Origin: Bacillota bacterium | Lineage (GTDB): Bacteria; Bacillota; Clostridia; Lachnospirales; Bianqueaceae | Length of the DNA: 64,000 nucleotides | NCBI GenBank assembly: GCA_017620135.1 | Contig: JAFZQZ010000037.1 | Span: 1 to 64,000 of the forward strand | Reading direction: 5' to 3' | In this document: positions 26,406 through 35,782 of the stretch, piece by piece | Position numbering within the stretch: position 1 is the stretch's first letter | Layout of the letters: every line of letters starts with the position of its first letter | Made by a program: the position numbers and the translations under genes | Notes under the pieces: generated by a model | Told to the model about the DNA's origin: nothing | Databases searched by the model: none | Seen by the model: only the letters and a program-made list of their open reading frames with translations

Positions 26406-27344
26406 ATGGGAAACAGACTGGTCGTTGCCCTGGGCGGAAACGCGCTGGGGAATACGCCGAAAGAACAGCTGGAGCTGGTGAAAGCGACTGCCGAAGTGCT
26501 GGCGGATCTGGTGGAACAGGGAAATGAACTGGTCATCAGCCACGGCAACGGACGGCAGGTGGGAATGCTGAACCTTGGAATGGAATACGCGGCCGACGAC
26601 GGGATCGCCCCTTATATCCCGCTGCCGGAATGCGACGCGCTGACGCAGGGATATATCGGTTATCACCTGCAGCAGGCGCTGCAGAATGCCTTCGCGAAAA
26701 GAGGAATTCGGAAAAACTGCGTGACCCTGGTGACGCAGGTCGTGGTGCGCAGGGACGATCCGGGTTTCCTGGATCCGACGAAGCCGATCGGAAGTTTTTA
26801 TACGAAAGAACAGGCAGAAAGAATCGCTGAAAGCAGAGGATATCTGTTCAAGGAAGACGCCGGCCGCGGATATCGCCGTGTGGTGGCGTCGCCCAAACCG
26901 GTCCGGATCGTGGAGCTGGAGACGATCCGCTCGCTGATCGAGCAGAATTACGTAGTGATCGCGTGCGGAGGCGGCGGTATCCCGGTGCTGGAGGAGGAAG
27001 GCGCGCTGGAAGGCGTCGCGGCTGTGATCGATAAAGACAGAGCCAGCAGCCTGATGGCGCTCGGACTTGAGGCGGAAAAACTGGTGATCCTGACAGCTGT
27101 CGATCAGGTCTCGGTCCACTTCGGAAAGCCGGAGCAGATAGACCTTTCCGAAATGAGCATCCGGGAAGCCGAACGATATATCCGGGACGGGGAATTCGCG
27201 CCGGGAAGCATGCTTCCGAAGGTCGAAGCCTGCGTAGAATTCCTGCGGAAGGCAAAACCCGGCGCCAGCGCGATGATCACATCGCTTGCCAGAGCGAAGG
27301 AAGCGCTGGAAGGAAAGACAGGAACCGTGATTTACACGGAGTAA
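26406..27344 (+). CDS. arcC: Carbamate kinase
   Basis: ArcC makes ATP from carbamoyl phosphate, completing the arginine deiminase pathway. The 312-residue protein has the amino-acid-kinase N-terminus LVVALGGNALG, VISHGNGRQVG near residue 45, VRRDDPGFLDPTKPIG, VIACGGGGIPV and VIDKDRASSLMALGL. All are typical of carbamate kinase. Its start is directly after the arcB stop, so the two are translationally coupled. Confidence 0.97.
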   Translation: MGNRLVVALGGNALGNTPKEQLELVKATAEVLADLVEQGNELVISHGNGRQVGMLNLGMEYAADDGIAPYIPLPECDALTQGYIGYHLQQALQNAFAKRGIRKNCVTLVTQVVVRRDDPGFLDPTKPIGSFYTKEQAERIAESRGYLFKEDAGRGYRRVVASPKPVRIVELETIRSLIEQNYVVIACGGGGIPVLEEEGALEGVAAVIDKDRASSLMALGLEAEKLVILTAVDQVSVHFGKPEQIDLSEMSIREAERYIRDGEFAPGSMLPKVEACVEFLRKAKPGASAMITSLARAKEALEGKTGTVIYTE

Positions 27345-27347
27345 GAC

Positions 27348-27376
27348 TTGTCCGACCGGCGGAAGTATGTTAAACT
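27348..27376 (+). promoter_or_regulatory. argR promoter
   Basis: TTGTCC and TAAACT are separated by 17 bp, 34 bp before argR, so argR can be transcribed apart from arcABC. Confidence 0.6.
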
Positions 27377-27409
27377 AAAGTTCAAACAGATGAGGGCGGA
27401 GGTGTTCCG

Positions 27410-27865
27410 ATGAAATCATCCAGACAGAATGTTATTTTGGAGATCATCACAGAGCAGGAAGTGGAGACACAGCAGCAGCTGATGAGCGAACTTCTGGCAC
27501 GCGGAATGAACTGCACCCAGGCGACGATGTCCCGGGATATCAAAGAACTGGGTCTTTTTAAGCAGCGCAGCGTCAGCGGGAAGTATCGGTACGTGGCGCC
27601 GGGACAGAACTCCGGCACGGAAGTCACGCAGAAACAGACCACCCTGTTCAAAACGGGTGTGATCTCCTTTGAACCGGCACAAAATCTGGTCGTGATCCGA
27701 ACGCTTCCGGGACTCACGCATACCGTTTGTCTCGTGATCGAAGAGATCCAGCCGGACGGACTGGTAGGCACGCTGGCCGGCGACGATACCGCGTTTATCG
27801 CCATGAAAGACAACGCTTCGGCCGAAGCGCTCTGTCGGCGGCTGACACAGGTGACGAAAGGCTGA
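27410..27865 (+). CDS. argR: Arginine repressor ArgR
   Basis: ArgR is a hexameric arginine-sensing regulator of arginine synthesis and breakdown. The 151-residue protein has the N-terminal winged helix (QQQLMSELLARGMNCTQATM, then SRDIKELGL) and the C-terminal arginine-binding domain with GLTHTVCLVIEEI and GTLAGDDTAFIAM. The length is standard. A GGCGGAGG ribosome site precedes the ATG. Its place directly after arcABC suggests it controls the cluster, though I could not identify convincing ARG boxes by eye. Confidence 0.95.
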   Translation: MKSSRQNVILEIITEQEVETQQQLMSELLARGMNCTQATMSRDIKELGLFKQRSVSGKYRYVAPGQNSGTEVTQKQTTLFKTGVISFEPAQNLVVIRTLPGLTHTVCLVIEEIQPDGLVGTLAGDDTAFIAMKDNASAEALCRRLTQVTKG

Positions 27866-27880
27866 TTGCGGAAAAACCAC

Positions 27881-27909
27881 TTGCCCTCCTCGCGGATTCG
27901 TGATATAGT
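27881..27909 (+). promoter_or_regulatory. Promoter for the M18 aminopeptidase
   Basis: TTGCCC and TATAGT are separated by 17 bp, 37 bp before the gene start. Confidence 0.65.
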
Positions 27910-27946
27910 AGGGAATGCATTTTACCAAAGAAAGAAGGCTTAGCTG

Positions 27947-29338
27947 ATGGCAAAGAAATCACTCTGGCTGACCTATTCTCCGGAAGCCATTCAGAAAATG
28001 AATGAATTCTGTGAAGGATATAAAGCGTTTATGTCGACCTGCAAAACCGAAAGGGAATGCACGGACGCTTTCATCGAGATGGCGGAAAAGGCCGGATACC
28101 GGAATCTGTACGCTTTGATCAAAGAAGGCGCAAAGCTTGTCCCCGGCGATAAGGTCTACGCGAACAACCGCGAGAAGATGCTGATGCTGGTCCAGCTCGG
28201 CAAGGAGCCGCTGGCTGAAGGTCTTCGGATCCTTGGCGCGCATATCGACTCTCCCAGACTTGATCTGAAACCGCATCCGCTGTATGAAGACAGCGAATTC
28301 GCGATGTTCAAGACGCATTACTACGGCGGCATCAAGAAGTTCCAGTGGGTCACCCTTCCGCTGGCGCTGCACGGCGTCGTAGCTCTGAAAGACGGCAGCG
28401 TAAAGAAGGTCGTGATCGGCGAGGATCCTTCGGATCCGGTGCTGGGCATCTCCGATATCCTGCCGCATCTTGGCAAGGATCAGATGAGCAAGCCGATCGG
28501 CGAAGCGTTTACCGGCGAAGATCTGAATGTGAACATCGGAAACGCGGCGATGCCGGATGGAGAAGATGAAAAGGAACTGGTCAAGAAGAATATCCTTCGC
28601 ATCCTGAAAGACAAGTACGGCATGGAAGAGGATGATTTCGAATCCGCTGAGATCGAAGTCGTACCGGCCGGTGCTGCCAGAGACTTCGGTCTGGACCGCA
28701 GCATGGTCTTTGCGTACGGACACGATGACCGCATCTGCGCCTATACTTCCGTGATGGCACAGCTGGATCTGGCGGACACGGTCCCCGAAAAGACTTATGT
28801 CACCCTGCTGGTCGACAAAGAAGAGATCGGTTCCGTAGGCGCGACCGGTATGCATTCCAAATTCTTTGAGAACGAGATGGCCGAGATCATGGAGCTTGCG
28901 GGCGGCTACAGCGAACTGGCTCTTCGCCGGATGCTGAAGAATTCCGCTATGCTCTCCTCCGACGTCAGCGCGGGGTTCGATCCCAATTACGCCGGCGTCC
29001 ATGAGAAGAACAATGCCCCGCTTTTCAGCTATGGTCCTGTGCTTCATAAGTACACCGGATCCAGAGGAAAAGGCGGATCCAATGACGCGACGGCCGAATA
29101 TATCGCACAGCTGCGCAGGATCTTCGACGATGCCGAAGTACGCTTCCAGCTGGGTGAGCTCGGAAAAGTCGACCAGGGCGGCGGCGGAACGATCGCCTAC
29201 ATCCTGGCGCAGTACAGCATGGATGTCATCGATCTTGGCATTCCGCTGCACAACATGCACGCCCCGTGGGAAGTTGCCGCGAAGCCGGACATCTTTGAAG
29301 CCTACCGCGCTTACAAAGTCTTCCTTGAGAAGCTGTAA
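27947..29338 (+). CDS. M18 family aminopeptidase
   Basis: The 463-residue protein matches the aspartyl aminopeptidase-like M18 family: LGAHIDSPRLDLKP near residue 95 with the first metal-binding His/Asp, LLVDKEEIGSVGATGMHS near 285 with the catalytic Glu pair, SSDVSAGFDPNY, and GGGGTIAYILA and GIPLHNMHAPWEVA near the C-terminus. It is a cytosolic zinc exopeptidase that would release amino acids, possibly arginine for the neighbouring pathway. A tRNA-Arg gene begins 6 bp after its stop. Confidence 0.93.
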   Translation: MAKKSLWLTYSPEAIQKMNEFCEGYKAFMSTCKTERECTDAFIEMAEKAGYRNLYALIKEGAKLVPGDKVYANNREKMLMLVQLGKEPLAEGLRILGAHIDSPRLDLKPHPLYEDSEFAMFKTHYYGGIKKFQWVTLPLALHGVVALKDGSVKKVVIGEDPSDPVLGISDILPHLGKDQMSKPIGEAFTGEDLNVNIGNAAMPDGEDEKELVKKNILRILKDKYGMEEDDFESAEIEVVPAGAARDFGLDRSMVFAYGHDDRICAYTSVMAQLDLADTVPEKTYVTLLVDKEEIGSVGATGMHSKFFENEMAEIMELAGGYSELALRRMLKNSAMLSSDVSAGFDPNYAGVHEKNNAPLFSYGPVLHKYTGSRGKGGSNDATAEYIAQLRRIFDDAEVRFQLGELGKVDQGGGGTIAYILAQYSMDVIDLGIPLHNMHAPWEVAAKPDIFEAYRAYKVFLEKL

Positions 29339-29344
29339 GCCGTT

Positions 29345-29418
29345 GTCCCAGTAGCTCAGCAGGATAGAGCGCGCGCCTCCTAAGCGTGAGGTCGGAGGTT
29401 CGAATCCTCTCTGGGACG
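29345..29418 (+). tRNA. tRNA-Arg (anticodon CCT)
   Basis: The acceptor stem GTCCCAG/CTGGGAC is perfect. The D-arm is GCTC-agcaggat-AGAGC, the anticodon arm CGCGC/GCGTG surrounds loop CTCCTAA (anticodon CCT, reading AGG), and the T-arm contains GGTTCGAAT. The discriminator is G and no CCA is encoded. It lies only 6 bp after the aminopeptidase stop, so it is probably cotranscribed with that gene. Confidence 0.95.
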
Positions 29419-29423
29419 CTAAG

Positions 29424-29470
29424 TTAGGGAACATTTTACTGGTGATACAGTGAAAATGTTCCCTAATTTT
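29424..29470 (+). terminator. Strong terminator after tRNA-Arg(CCT)
   Basis: TTAGGGAACATTTT pairs perfectly with AAAATGTTCCCTAA over 14 bp and is followed by TTTTG. Confidence 0.9.
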
Positions 29471-29517
29471 GATTCAACGACAATTAGCAAGGTATATTAA
29501 TGAAGGAGGAAAACCAG

Positions 29518-30654
29518 ATGAATTTCAAACCCGAAAAGAAACTCGGCTTTGGCCTGATGCGCCTGCCCGTTAATGATCCCGCGAACGCTGCTGACGTAGA
29601 TGTCGAGCAGGTCTGCCGGATGGTGGATCTGTTCCTGGAAAAGGGATTCACCTATTTTGATACCGCCTGGATGTATAACGCGTTTGCCAGCGAAAGTGTT
29701 GTCAAACAGGCACTGACATCCCGGCATCCAAGGGAAAGCTATACCCTTGCGACGAAACTGCATGCCGCCTTTTTCAACTCGCTGGAAGACAGGGACAAGG
29801 TATTTAATGCGCAGCTCGAAAAAACAGGGGCCGGATACTTCGATTATTACCTGCTTCACGGGATCGAAGAAGGAATGCTCCCAAAGTACGAACAGTTTGA
29901 CTGTTTCAACTGGCTGTTGGAAAAGAAAGCACAGGGCCTGGTGAAACACGCGGGCTTCTCCTTCCATGATCAACCGGAGCTTCTGGAGAAGATCCTCACC
30001 GACCACCCGGAGATGGAATTCGTACAGCTGCAGCTCAACTATCTCGACTGGGAGAGTCAGTGGATCCAGAGCCGTGCCTGCTATGAAGTCTGCGTCAAAC
30101 ACGGCAAACCCGTCATAGTGATGGAGCCTGTCAAGGGTGGTACACTGGCGAAAATCCCGGAAGAGGCGGAAGAACTGTTTAGAGAAAAAGACCCGTCGAT
30201 GTCGGTCCCCAGCTGGGCGATCCGGTTCGCGGCCAGTCTGGACAACGTGATGGTGGTCCTTTCCGGCATGAGCAACGTGGCGCAGATGCAGGACAACCTG
30301 AGTTATATGGAAAATTTCCGGCCGCTTACCGAAGAAGAGCAGGCCCTTTGCTTCAAAGTGGCGGATGTGATCAACAGCCAGATCGCCATCCCGTGTACGG
30401 CCTGTCATTACTGCACGGAAGGATGCCCGATGCGGATCGCCATTCCGGAGTATTTCTCCCTCTACAACGAAGATATGCGTGAACACCTGGAAGAAAAGGG
30501 CTGGACCGTCAACTTCACGAATTATCAGCTTCTTGGCAATAAGTTCGGAAAAGCCAGCGAATGTATCGAATGCGGACAGTGCGAAGGCGTATGTCCGCAG
30601 CACCTGACGATCATCGATTTCCTGAAACAGGTTGCTGAACATTACGAAGGATAA
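29518..30654 (+). CDS. Aldo/keto reductase with C-terminal 4Fe-4S domain
   Basis: The protein, about 378 residues long, has the aldo/keto reductase barrel (LGFGLMRLP, FDTAWMYN, LLHGIEEG, KHAGFSFHD) and a C-terminal iron-sulfur domain with CTACHYCTEGCP and CIECGQCEGVCP. It is a paralogue of the protein at 886-2076. I chose the ATG at 29518 because AAGGAGG lies 9 nt upstream; an earlier ATG at 29500 would overlap that site. The substrate is unknown. It stands alone after the tRNA terminator. Confidence 0.92.
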   Translation: MNFKPEKKLGFGLMRLPVNDPANAADVDVEQVCRMVDLFLEKGFTYFDTAWMYNAFASESVVKQALTSRHPRESYTLATKLHAAFFNSLEDRDKVFNAQLEKTGAGYFDYYLLHGIEEGMLPKYEQFDCFNWLLEKKAQGLVKHAGFSFHDQPELLEKILTDHPEMEFVQLQLNYLDWESQWIQSRACYEVCVKHGKPVIVMEPVKGGTLAKIPEEAEELFREKDPSMSVPSWAIRFAASLDNVMVVLSGMSNVAQMQDNLSYMENFRPLTEEEQALCFKVADVINSQIAIPCTACHYCTEGCPMRIAIPEYFSLYNEDMREHLEEKGWTVNFTNYQLLGNKFGKASECIECGQCEGVCPQHLTIIDFLKQVAEHYEG

Positions 30655-30710
30655 AAAAAGAAGATAAAGCCATTTTTCAACGAGAGACGGGGATCAGAGG
30701 AGGAACAACC

Positions 30711-31805
30711 ATGATCTACACATATGAACAGGCCAAACCGAAGCTCCGGCTTCGAGGGAGGACCATGGAAGACCCGGAGCGAGGCGGCTTGTATATCAAC
30801 TGGAGTACAGCAGGCGTGGAACTTCGGTTTTGCGGTACCAGACTTAGCGTACAGATGGAAGCGATCAGCAACATCGCCGAATGGGATCCCGGTTCACCGG
30901 AGGAATTCCCATGCCTGGCCGTTATTGATGAAGAAGACCGGATCCTCCGGCGGATGACAGTGCATCCGGAAGACGAAAGGATCGAGCTTTTTTCGTCCGA
31001 GAAAGCACAGGACCGCACTCTGAAGATCATCAAAATGTCAGAGAATACCCGCGGAAGGATCCGGCTGATCGCGTTTGAGATCGAAGGAGAATTACTGCCT
31101 CTTCCGGAAAAGAAAAAGAACCCGCTGATCGAAGTGATCGGCGATTCGATCACCTGCGGGTATGGCAATGAAGCCCCGGGCCCGGAAGAACATTTTATTC
31201 CGGAGCATGAGAATGGCTGGGAGACTTATGGGGCTCGCGCGGCCAGAGCGGTCGGGGCGGACTGGAGCCTGGTCTGCACCTCCGGAATCGCGCTTGCCAG
31301 CTGGCTGGTCGACCCGGGCTTTCTTACACCGCATTTCGCGATGGAAGAACAATATCCCTATACAGACCGGCACACATCTGACCTTCGCGGCCTTCCGAAT
31401 CCTGAATGGGATTTCGCGTCACATCACGCGGACGTGGTCGTCATCAACCTTGGAACGAATGACGCGACACAAGTCGCCTTTTCAGATGACCAGGCAGCGA
31501 TGGAAAAGCGTTTTAGCGAACATTATTCTGCCTTCATCCGGACTGTTCGTCGCCTGAACGGACCGGAAACATATATCGTCTGTGCACTGGGACCGATGGA
31601 TTATTATCTGTATGAAGTGATCCGTGACTGTGTGAATGAATACCGAAAAGAAACCGACGATCCCAAGGTCTCCTGCTTCAAGTTTGGTCATACGAACGCG
31701 ATGGCGGAAGGCTATGGCGGGGATATGCATCCGTCTATGAAGACGCATGAACGGATGGGCCGGGAACTCGCGGAATACCTGGAGAAGATTTTTGTCGGGT
31801 GGTAG
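30711..31805 (+). CDS. SGNH-fold carbohydrate esterase (CE2-like)
   Basis: The 364-residue protein has an N-terminal beta-rich domain (residues 1-135) and a C-terminal SGNH hydrolase domain. The SGNH domain carries GDSITCGYGNE with nucleophile Ser146, NLGTNDAT near 247, and the Asp338-x-His340 pair in GGDMHP. This two-domain order matches carbohydrate esterase family 2 acetylxylan esterases, which remove acetyl groups from polysaccharides or oligosaccharides. I see no signal peptide, so it probably acts on imported oligosaccharides inside the cell. Confidence 0.85.
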   Translation: MIYTYEQAKPKLRLRGRTMEDPERGGLYINWSTAGVELRFCGTRLSVQMEAISNIAEWDPGSPEEFPCLAVIDEEDRILRRMTVHPEDERIELFSSEKAQDRTLKIIKMSENTRGRIRLIAFEIEGELLPLPEKKKNPLIEVIGDSITCGYGNEAPGPEEHFIPEHENGWETYGARAARAVGADWSLVCTSGIALASWLVDPGFLTPHFAMEEQYPYTDRHTSDLRGLPNPEWDFASHHADVVVINLGTNDATQVAFSDDQAAMEKRFSEHYSAFIRTVRRLNGPETYIVCALGPMDYYLYEVIRDCVNEYRKETDDPKVSCFKFGHTNAMAEGYGGDMHPSMKTHERMGRELAEYLEKIFVGW

Positions 31806-31811
31806 CCTATT

Positions 31812-32270
31812 CTATCTTCTGAGTCTGAACCACAGAACGACGACCGTCCCGTCATTCTCTTCCCCGGTGATCTCAAAACCAAAACGCTCGGTATAAAACC
31901 GGATGTTCGATTCTTTATCTTTCGGGGTCACAAGGGTGATCTCTGTCCAGTCCGGATGTTCATCCATAAAGTACTTCATCAAGGAAGTCCCTATCCCTTG
32001 CCCTTGCTCTTCCTTTTTGACGCCCAGACAGCCGATGTAATACTTTCCCGGGCCTTCGACCCCATAGGAGATCACACCGACGGCCTTACCCTGATCATAA
32101 GCGATGACTTTCGGATAATCCTTCAGCGACTGTTCCATGCTTTCTCTTGTCCGGCCATACGCCGGGCATTGTCCATATCGAAGATAATCCTCATAGAACG
32201 CGGAATTGTAGATATCGATCAGCAGATCTATATCCTGGATATCCGCGTTTTTATATACTAAATCACTCAT
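31812..32270 (-). CDS. GNAT family acetyltransferase
   Basis: This 152-residue GNAT protein has the acetyl-CoA loop in GVKKEEQGQGIGTSLMKYFMDE near residues 83-104, followed by ITLVTPKDKESNIRFYTERFGF, the canonical Asn-containing segment and the terminal strand. The substrate is unknown. It is convergent with the esterase gene (6-bp gap) and follows the lipase gene on the same strand after 15 bp, so those two are probably cotranscribed. Confidence 0.9.
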   Translation of the reverse strand: MSDLVYKNADIQDIDLLIDIYNSAFYEDYLRYGQCPAYGRTRESMEQSLKDYPKVIAYDQGKAVGVISYGVEGPGKYYIGCLGVKKEEQGQGIGTSLMKYFMDEHPDWTEITLVTPKDKESNIRFYTERFGFEITGEENDGTVVVLWFRLRR

Positions 32271-32285
32271 TGACCATTCTCCCCT

Positions 32286-33104
32286 TCACAGTCCTCGCTC
32301 GGCAAGGCCATTGATGATATCCCTGTAAACATCGCAAATATCCTTAATGCCGTCACCGCCGGCTTTCCGGCTGAGTGGTGAGCGGCGAAAATCGATCTCG
32401 TCATAATGGGACACGCCGCGACGGGTGCGGCCTTTCAGCAGGGTGAACGACTCTCCCCACTTCGCGGATTCAACGGTGACCAGACCGTCGTTTTCTCCCT
32501 CGATCAACCGGACGACAAAATTCGCGGTAGACAGGTTGATATCAGAAAGCGGTGATCTCATCACACCGGCGAAGCTCTGGTAGAAGATGCCGGGGACGTC
32601 GGGATTGTCACGGTTGAACTGCTCGGCGTAAGCGGTGGAGAAATCCTTGCAGACCGCATAAAAGTTCGGCTTGGTGTCACCGATCAGGCCGATCCAGTTG
32701 TCCACGGCAAAAGAAGCAATATTGAACAGGGAATGCGGCGCTTTCAGAAGCCGGTCGACGGTCTTCGATCCCCGGTGAGGGGTCCCGATGGTCGTGATGC
32801 TCGCGATCTGACTGCCCATCCCCAGCGAGGAAGCCGCCATGCGCGCTTCCAGTCCGCCCTTGGAATGAGCGATGATATTGATCTTTTCCGCGCCGGACTC
32901 GTCCAGGATCTGGCGGATGCGGGCTTTGATCGTTCGGGCGTTGTCTTCGATCCGGGCCCAGCAGTCCTGGTTGCCGTAGTAAAGGTCGACGCCCATCTGA
33001 GTCAGCGCGTTCGGGATCCGGCCCCAGTACAGCGGCCATTTAAGGTCCCGGAAGCCGACCCCGTGCAGCATCAGGACAGGATATTTCGTACAGGTAGTAT
33101 TCAT
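32286..33104 (-). CDS. Alpha/beta hydrolase (lipase/esterase-like)
   Basis: The 272-residue protein has the alpha/beta-hydrolase oxyanion strand VLMLHGVGFRDL at residues 10-21, the nucleophile elbow IIAHSKGGLEAR (GHSxG variant AHSKGG) near residue 80, and TIGTPHRGS, a segment common in triacylglycerol lipases. An Asp or Glu in IEGENDGLV and a His in RRGVSHYDEI could complete the triad. No signal peptide is visible. The ATG lacks a close ribosome site, with the nearest AAAGGAG 30 nt upstream, so the true start is uncertain. Confidence 0.85.
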   Translation of the reverse strand: MNTTCTKYPVLMLHGVGFRDLKWPLYWGRIPNALTQMGVDLYYGNQDCWARIEDNARTIKARIRQILDESGAEKINIIAHSKGGLEARMAASSLGMGSQIASITTIGTPHRGSKTVDRLLKAPHSLFNIASFAVDNWIGLIGDTKPNFYAVCKDFSTAYAEQFNRDNPDVPGIFYQSFAGVMRSPLSDINLSTANFVVRLIEGENDGLVTVESAKWGESFTLLKGRTRRGVSHYDEIDFRRSPLSRKAGGDGIKDICDVYRDIINGLAERGL

Positions 33105-33253
33105 TTTGTAACGTCTGATCCGTAGATGGCAGAACTCCTTTTTGTGTTATGCGGTCAAGTATAACAGAACGGAACCAGAATTTCAATTTTCAGAAAAGTG
33201 TGGTATACTCATAAGACAAATGACAATCATAGTAAAAGAAAGGATAATCTTCT

Positions 33254-35755
33254 ATGCCACTGCCTGTATTTCCATCACTGGCTGAGCGCAAGGACCTGAT
33301 GGCTCAGCTGCTGGCTGCCGAACAAAACGGGACCGCGCCAGCGAACAACGAGCATTATCGGAATTATGTGGAAAAGCTGAAGGCTCTCAATGAGAAAATG
33401 GACAGCTATTCTACGATCGACGAAGAATACGGCCTTCCGCCCACGCTGAACGAGGAAGGAAAGCTGGATCTGCTGAACGCTATGCAGGAGACCGCTCTCC
33501 TGGGCGAAACATTCCTGGCGGACGTCGCAAACAAAAACCAGGAGCTGGGCGCCGGGATCCCGGGTATAGTGGGAAACGTCCAGGGAATGCTCGGCAGGGA
33601 CTTCGGTCTGCTCCGTGATTATGACCCGGCGCAGACCCCCCTGTCCTTCCCGGAACTCCAGCAGAATGCTCGGACGAAGGTCGTGGATCTGCGCGGCAAA
33701 AAGCTTGGCGTTATGACAAACAAGCTCTCTTCCCGCTTCCCTATGACCGTGGTGGACGAACACGGCAATCGCCGCCCCGGAGTCTTCACCAAGGCTTCCT
33801 ATGTAGATCTCAAAACCAAATTTGACGGGATGCTCGCAGAGGCGGCTTCTTATTACGACACCGACAGCTTCAAAAGATCCATCGCACCTTACAGGACTGC
33901 CCTGTTCCGGGATAAACAGATTACCGGATACGCCAGCGCGAATGAGATCCCGGACGACGTAGTCATTTCGAAAATGAAGGAGCGGATCACCGGTATTCTG
34001 CCGAAGTACAGGGATCTGATGATCCAAAAAGGAACGAAGGTCAACGGAAAAGTACCGGAGAACGCTACAGATGAAGAAATGATCCTCTCCTTACTGGGAA
34101 CCGGCAGAAGAGTGAGATATCTGGATCATCAGATACAACTTGCGAAAGGCTACGAAAATCAGGTAAAAGAACAGAATTTAGGAGCGGAAGAGATCGAGGC
34201 GGCACAGCAAAGGTCGGAGGATCTTGAGCGACAGAGGGAAGAGGTACAGGAAACTCTGCGTCAGGTGGGACTCGATTTGTATACACTGCCCGAGGAGCTC
34301 GCGGATAATCTGAAGGAAGGACTCGACAATCTTCGAGGTGATCTTACCAACCTGGTCAACGTCCGGGATCTGGGCCTGCGGGACGGAGAGCGCTATGACC
34401 ATCGCAACAGCGCCATGACCGCTGTGGCTACACTGATGGGCATGAACCATATGGTTTCCAAATCGGAAAACATGAAGTTCCTCGACGAGAACGGCGACGA
34501 GGTAGAAGGCACCTTCATGGAGTTTGCCGACGGCCTGGATTTGCACGGAAAGAACGGTCTCAAGGACTTCAACAAAGTTGCCGACGATCCGTTTGCTCCA
34601 CCCTGTGACGCGCTGGAGCAGATCGCTGATCTTCAGGCTTTCGATTATCTCTGCGGCAACGTGGACCGGCACGGCGGCAATATGTCCTATTATGTGGACA
34701 AAAGCGGCAAATTCACGGGGATCAAGGCTTTTGACAACGACACTTCCTTCGGGACCCTTCCCATTGGCAAGAAACGCTTCCGGCAGGCCGGCCTGACGGA
34801 TCTGAAAGTGATATCCGAAGACATGGCAAAGAAGATAACAGCGCTGACGCCGGATATGCTCAAGTTTTCGCTTCGGGGCCGGGGACTGACCGAGTCAGAG
34901 ATCCAGGCCAGCTGTAAACGGCTCACAGAACTCCAGGGTGCCATCCGGGAAGCAAAACACGCGAAGACTCTTGATGATGTGATATCTGCGGATCAGGAGC
35001 ATAAGCTCAGTGTCATGAAGTCGGAAGACCTGAAACAGATCCATCTCAATGATATCCCCGATACAGGATATGCGCTTTTCTACAATGTTCGTGTCCAGCT
35101 GCACAACCGGATGAAGGAAGCGAGAAAGGCCGGTTACATGTTTGAGCCCGGCGCGCTGGAAAACGAACCGAAAAAAACACCTCAGCTGACCGAGGTCAGT
35201 ACCACGGACCGTGTCCAGTCAGCCGGTGGTATTGCCGAGTCCATGAGCGCTATGGACCGTGCGCTGAAAAACGAAGTCACAGGTTTCGAGGTCGGCGGAC
35301 TGAGCCGCTTCCTCCACAGTTCCGGCAAATGGCGCTCCATGATATCCGCGGTAAAAGACGCTTCCAAAGCTGCCAAGGCGATCAACAAGACGATCGACAA
35401 GGATAAGGAAGCTCTGAGCCGGAACGATCCGAAGGTCAAAGCCCAGCTCGAAAAGGCTAACCGTGCCATGGAATCAGTCCGCAAGGCGAACGACGAATAC
35501 CTCCTGCGCAAGATGCGGGAGAAGCATGTCAACAACCCCGAGGAATTGGTGGGACGCGGCAAGCACGCTTACGAGCAGAAGCGTATCGACTATGCGCTGA
35601 AACTACGCAAGAGTATCCAGGCCTACGATGAGCTTAGACATCCGCAGAACAAGAAGAATCAGGAAAAGCAGGCAGCTGTCATGCAGTCCCTGGAATTCGC
35701 AAACAAACGGCGCGCGAAGAAAGAGGCACAGCCCGAACCGCAGGCTCACTTGTAA
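33254..35755 (+). CDS. Large protein with HipA/PI3K-like kinase motifs
   Basis: This 833-residue protein matches no family I can name over its full length. The middle has kinase-like catalytic motifs: CGNVDRHGGN (Asp471, Asn476) and AFDNDTSFG (Asp494, Asp496), preceded by GTFMEFADGLDL, resembling the hinge of HipA or actin-fragmin kinases; Lys180 in GVFTKASY is a possible ATP lysine. A coiled coil lies near residues 295-345. The C-terminal 150 residues are Lys/Ala-rich helices ending in a basic tail. No signal peptide or membrane segment is present. It is transcribed divergently from the lipase gene. Confidence 0.65.
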   Translation: MPLPVFPSLAERKDLMAQLLAAEQNGTAPANNEHYRNYVEKLKALNEKMDSYSTIDEEYGLPPTLNEEGKLDLLNAMQETALLGETFLADVANKNQELGAGIPGIVGNVQGMLGRDFGLLRDYDPAQTPLSFPELQQNARTKVVDLRGKKLGVMTNKLSSRFPMTVVDEHGNRRPGVFTKASYVDLKTKFDGMLAEAASYYDTDSFKRSIAPYRTALFRDKQITGYASANEIPDDVVISKMKERITGILPKYRDLMIQKGTKVNGKVPENATDEEMILSLLGTGRRVRYLDHQIQLAKGYENQVKEQNLGAEEIEAAQQRSEDLERQREEVQETLRQVGLDLYTLPEELADNLKEGLDNLRGDLTNLVNVRDLGLRDGERYDHRNSAMTAVATLMGMNHMVSKSENMKFLDENGDEVEGTFMEFADGLDLHGKNGLKDFNKVADDPFAPPCDALEQIADLQAFDYLCGNVDRHGGNMSYYVDKSGKFTGIKAFDNDTSFGTLPIGKKRFRQAGLTDLKVISEDMAKKITALTPDMLKFSLRGRGLTESEIQASCKRLTELQGAIREAKHAKTLDDVISADQEHKLSVMKSEDLKQIHLNDIPDTGYALFYNVRVQLHNRMKEARKAGYMFEPGALENEPKKTPQLTEVSTTDRVQSAGGIAESMSAMDRALKNEVTGFEVGGLSRFLHSSGKWRSMISAVKDASKAAKAINKTIDKDKEALSRNDPKVKAQLEKANRAMESVRKANDEYLLRKMREKHVNNPEELVGRGKHAYEQKRIDYALKLRKSIQAYDELRHPQNKKNQEKQAAVMQSLEFANKRRAKKEAQPEPQAHL

Positions 35756-35782
35756 TCCAAAGCCTGCGAAGGAGGATCGCCC

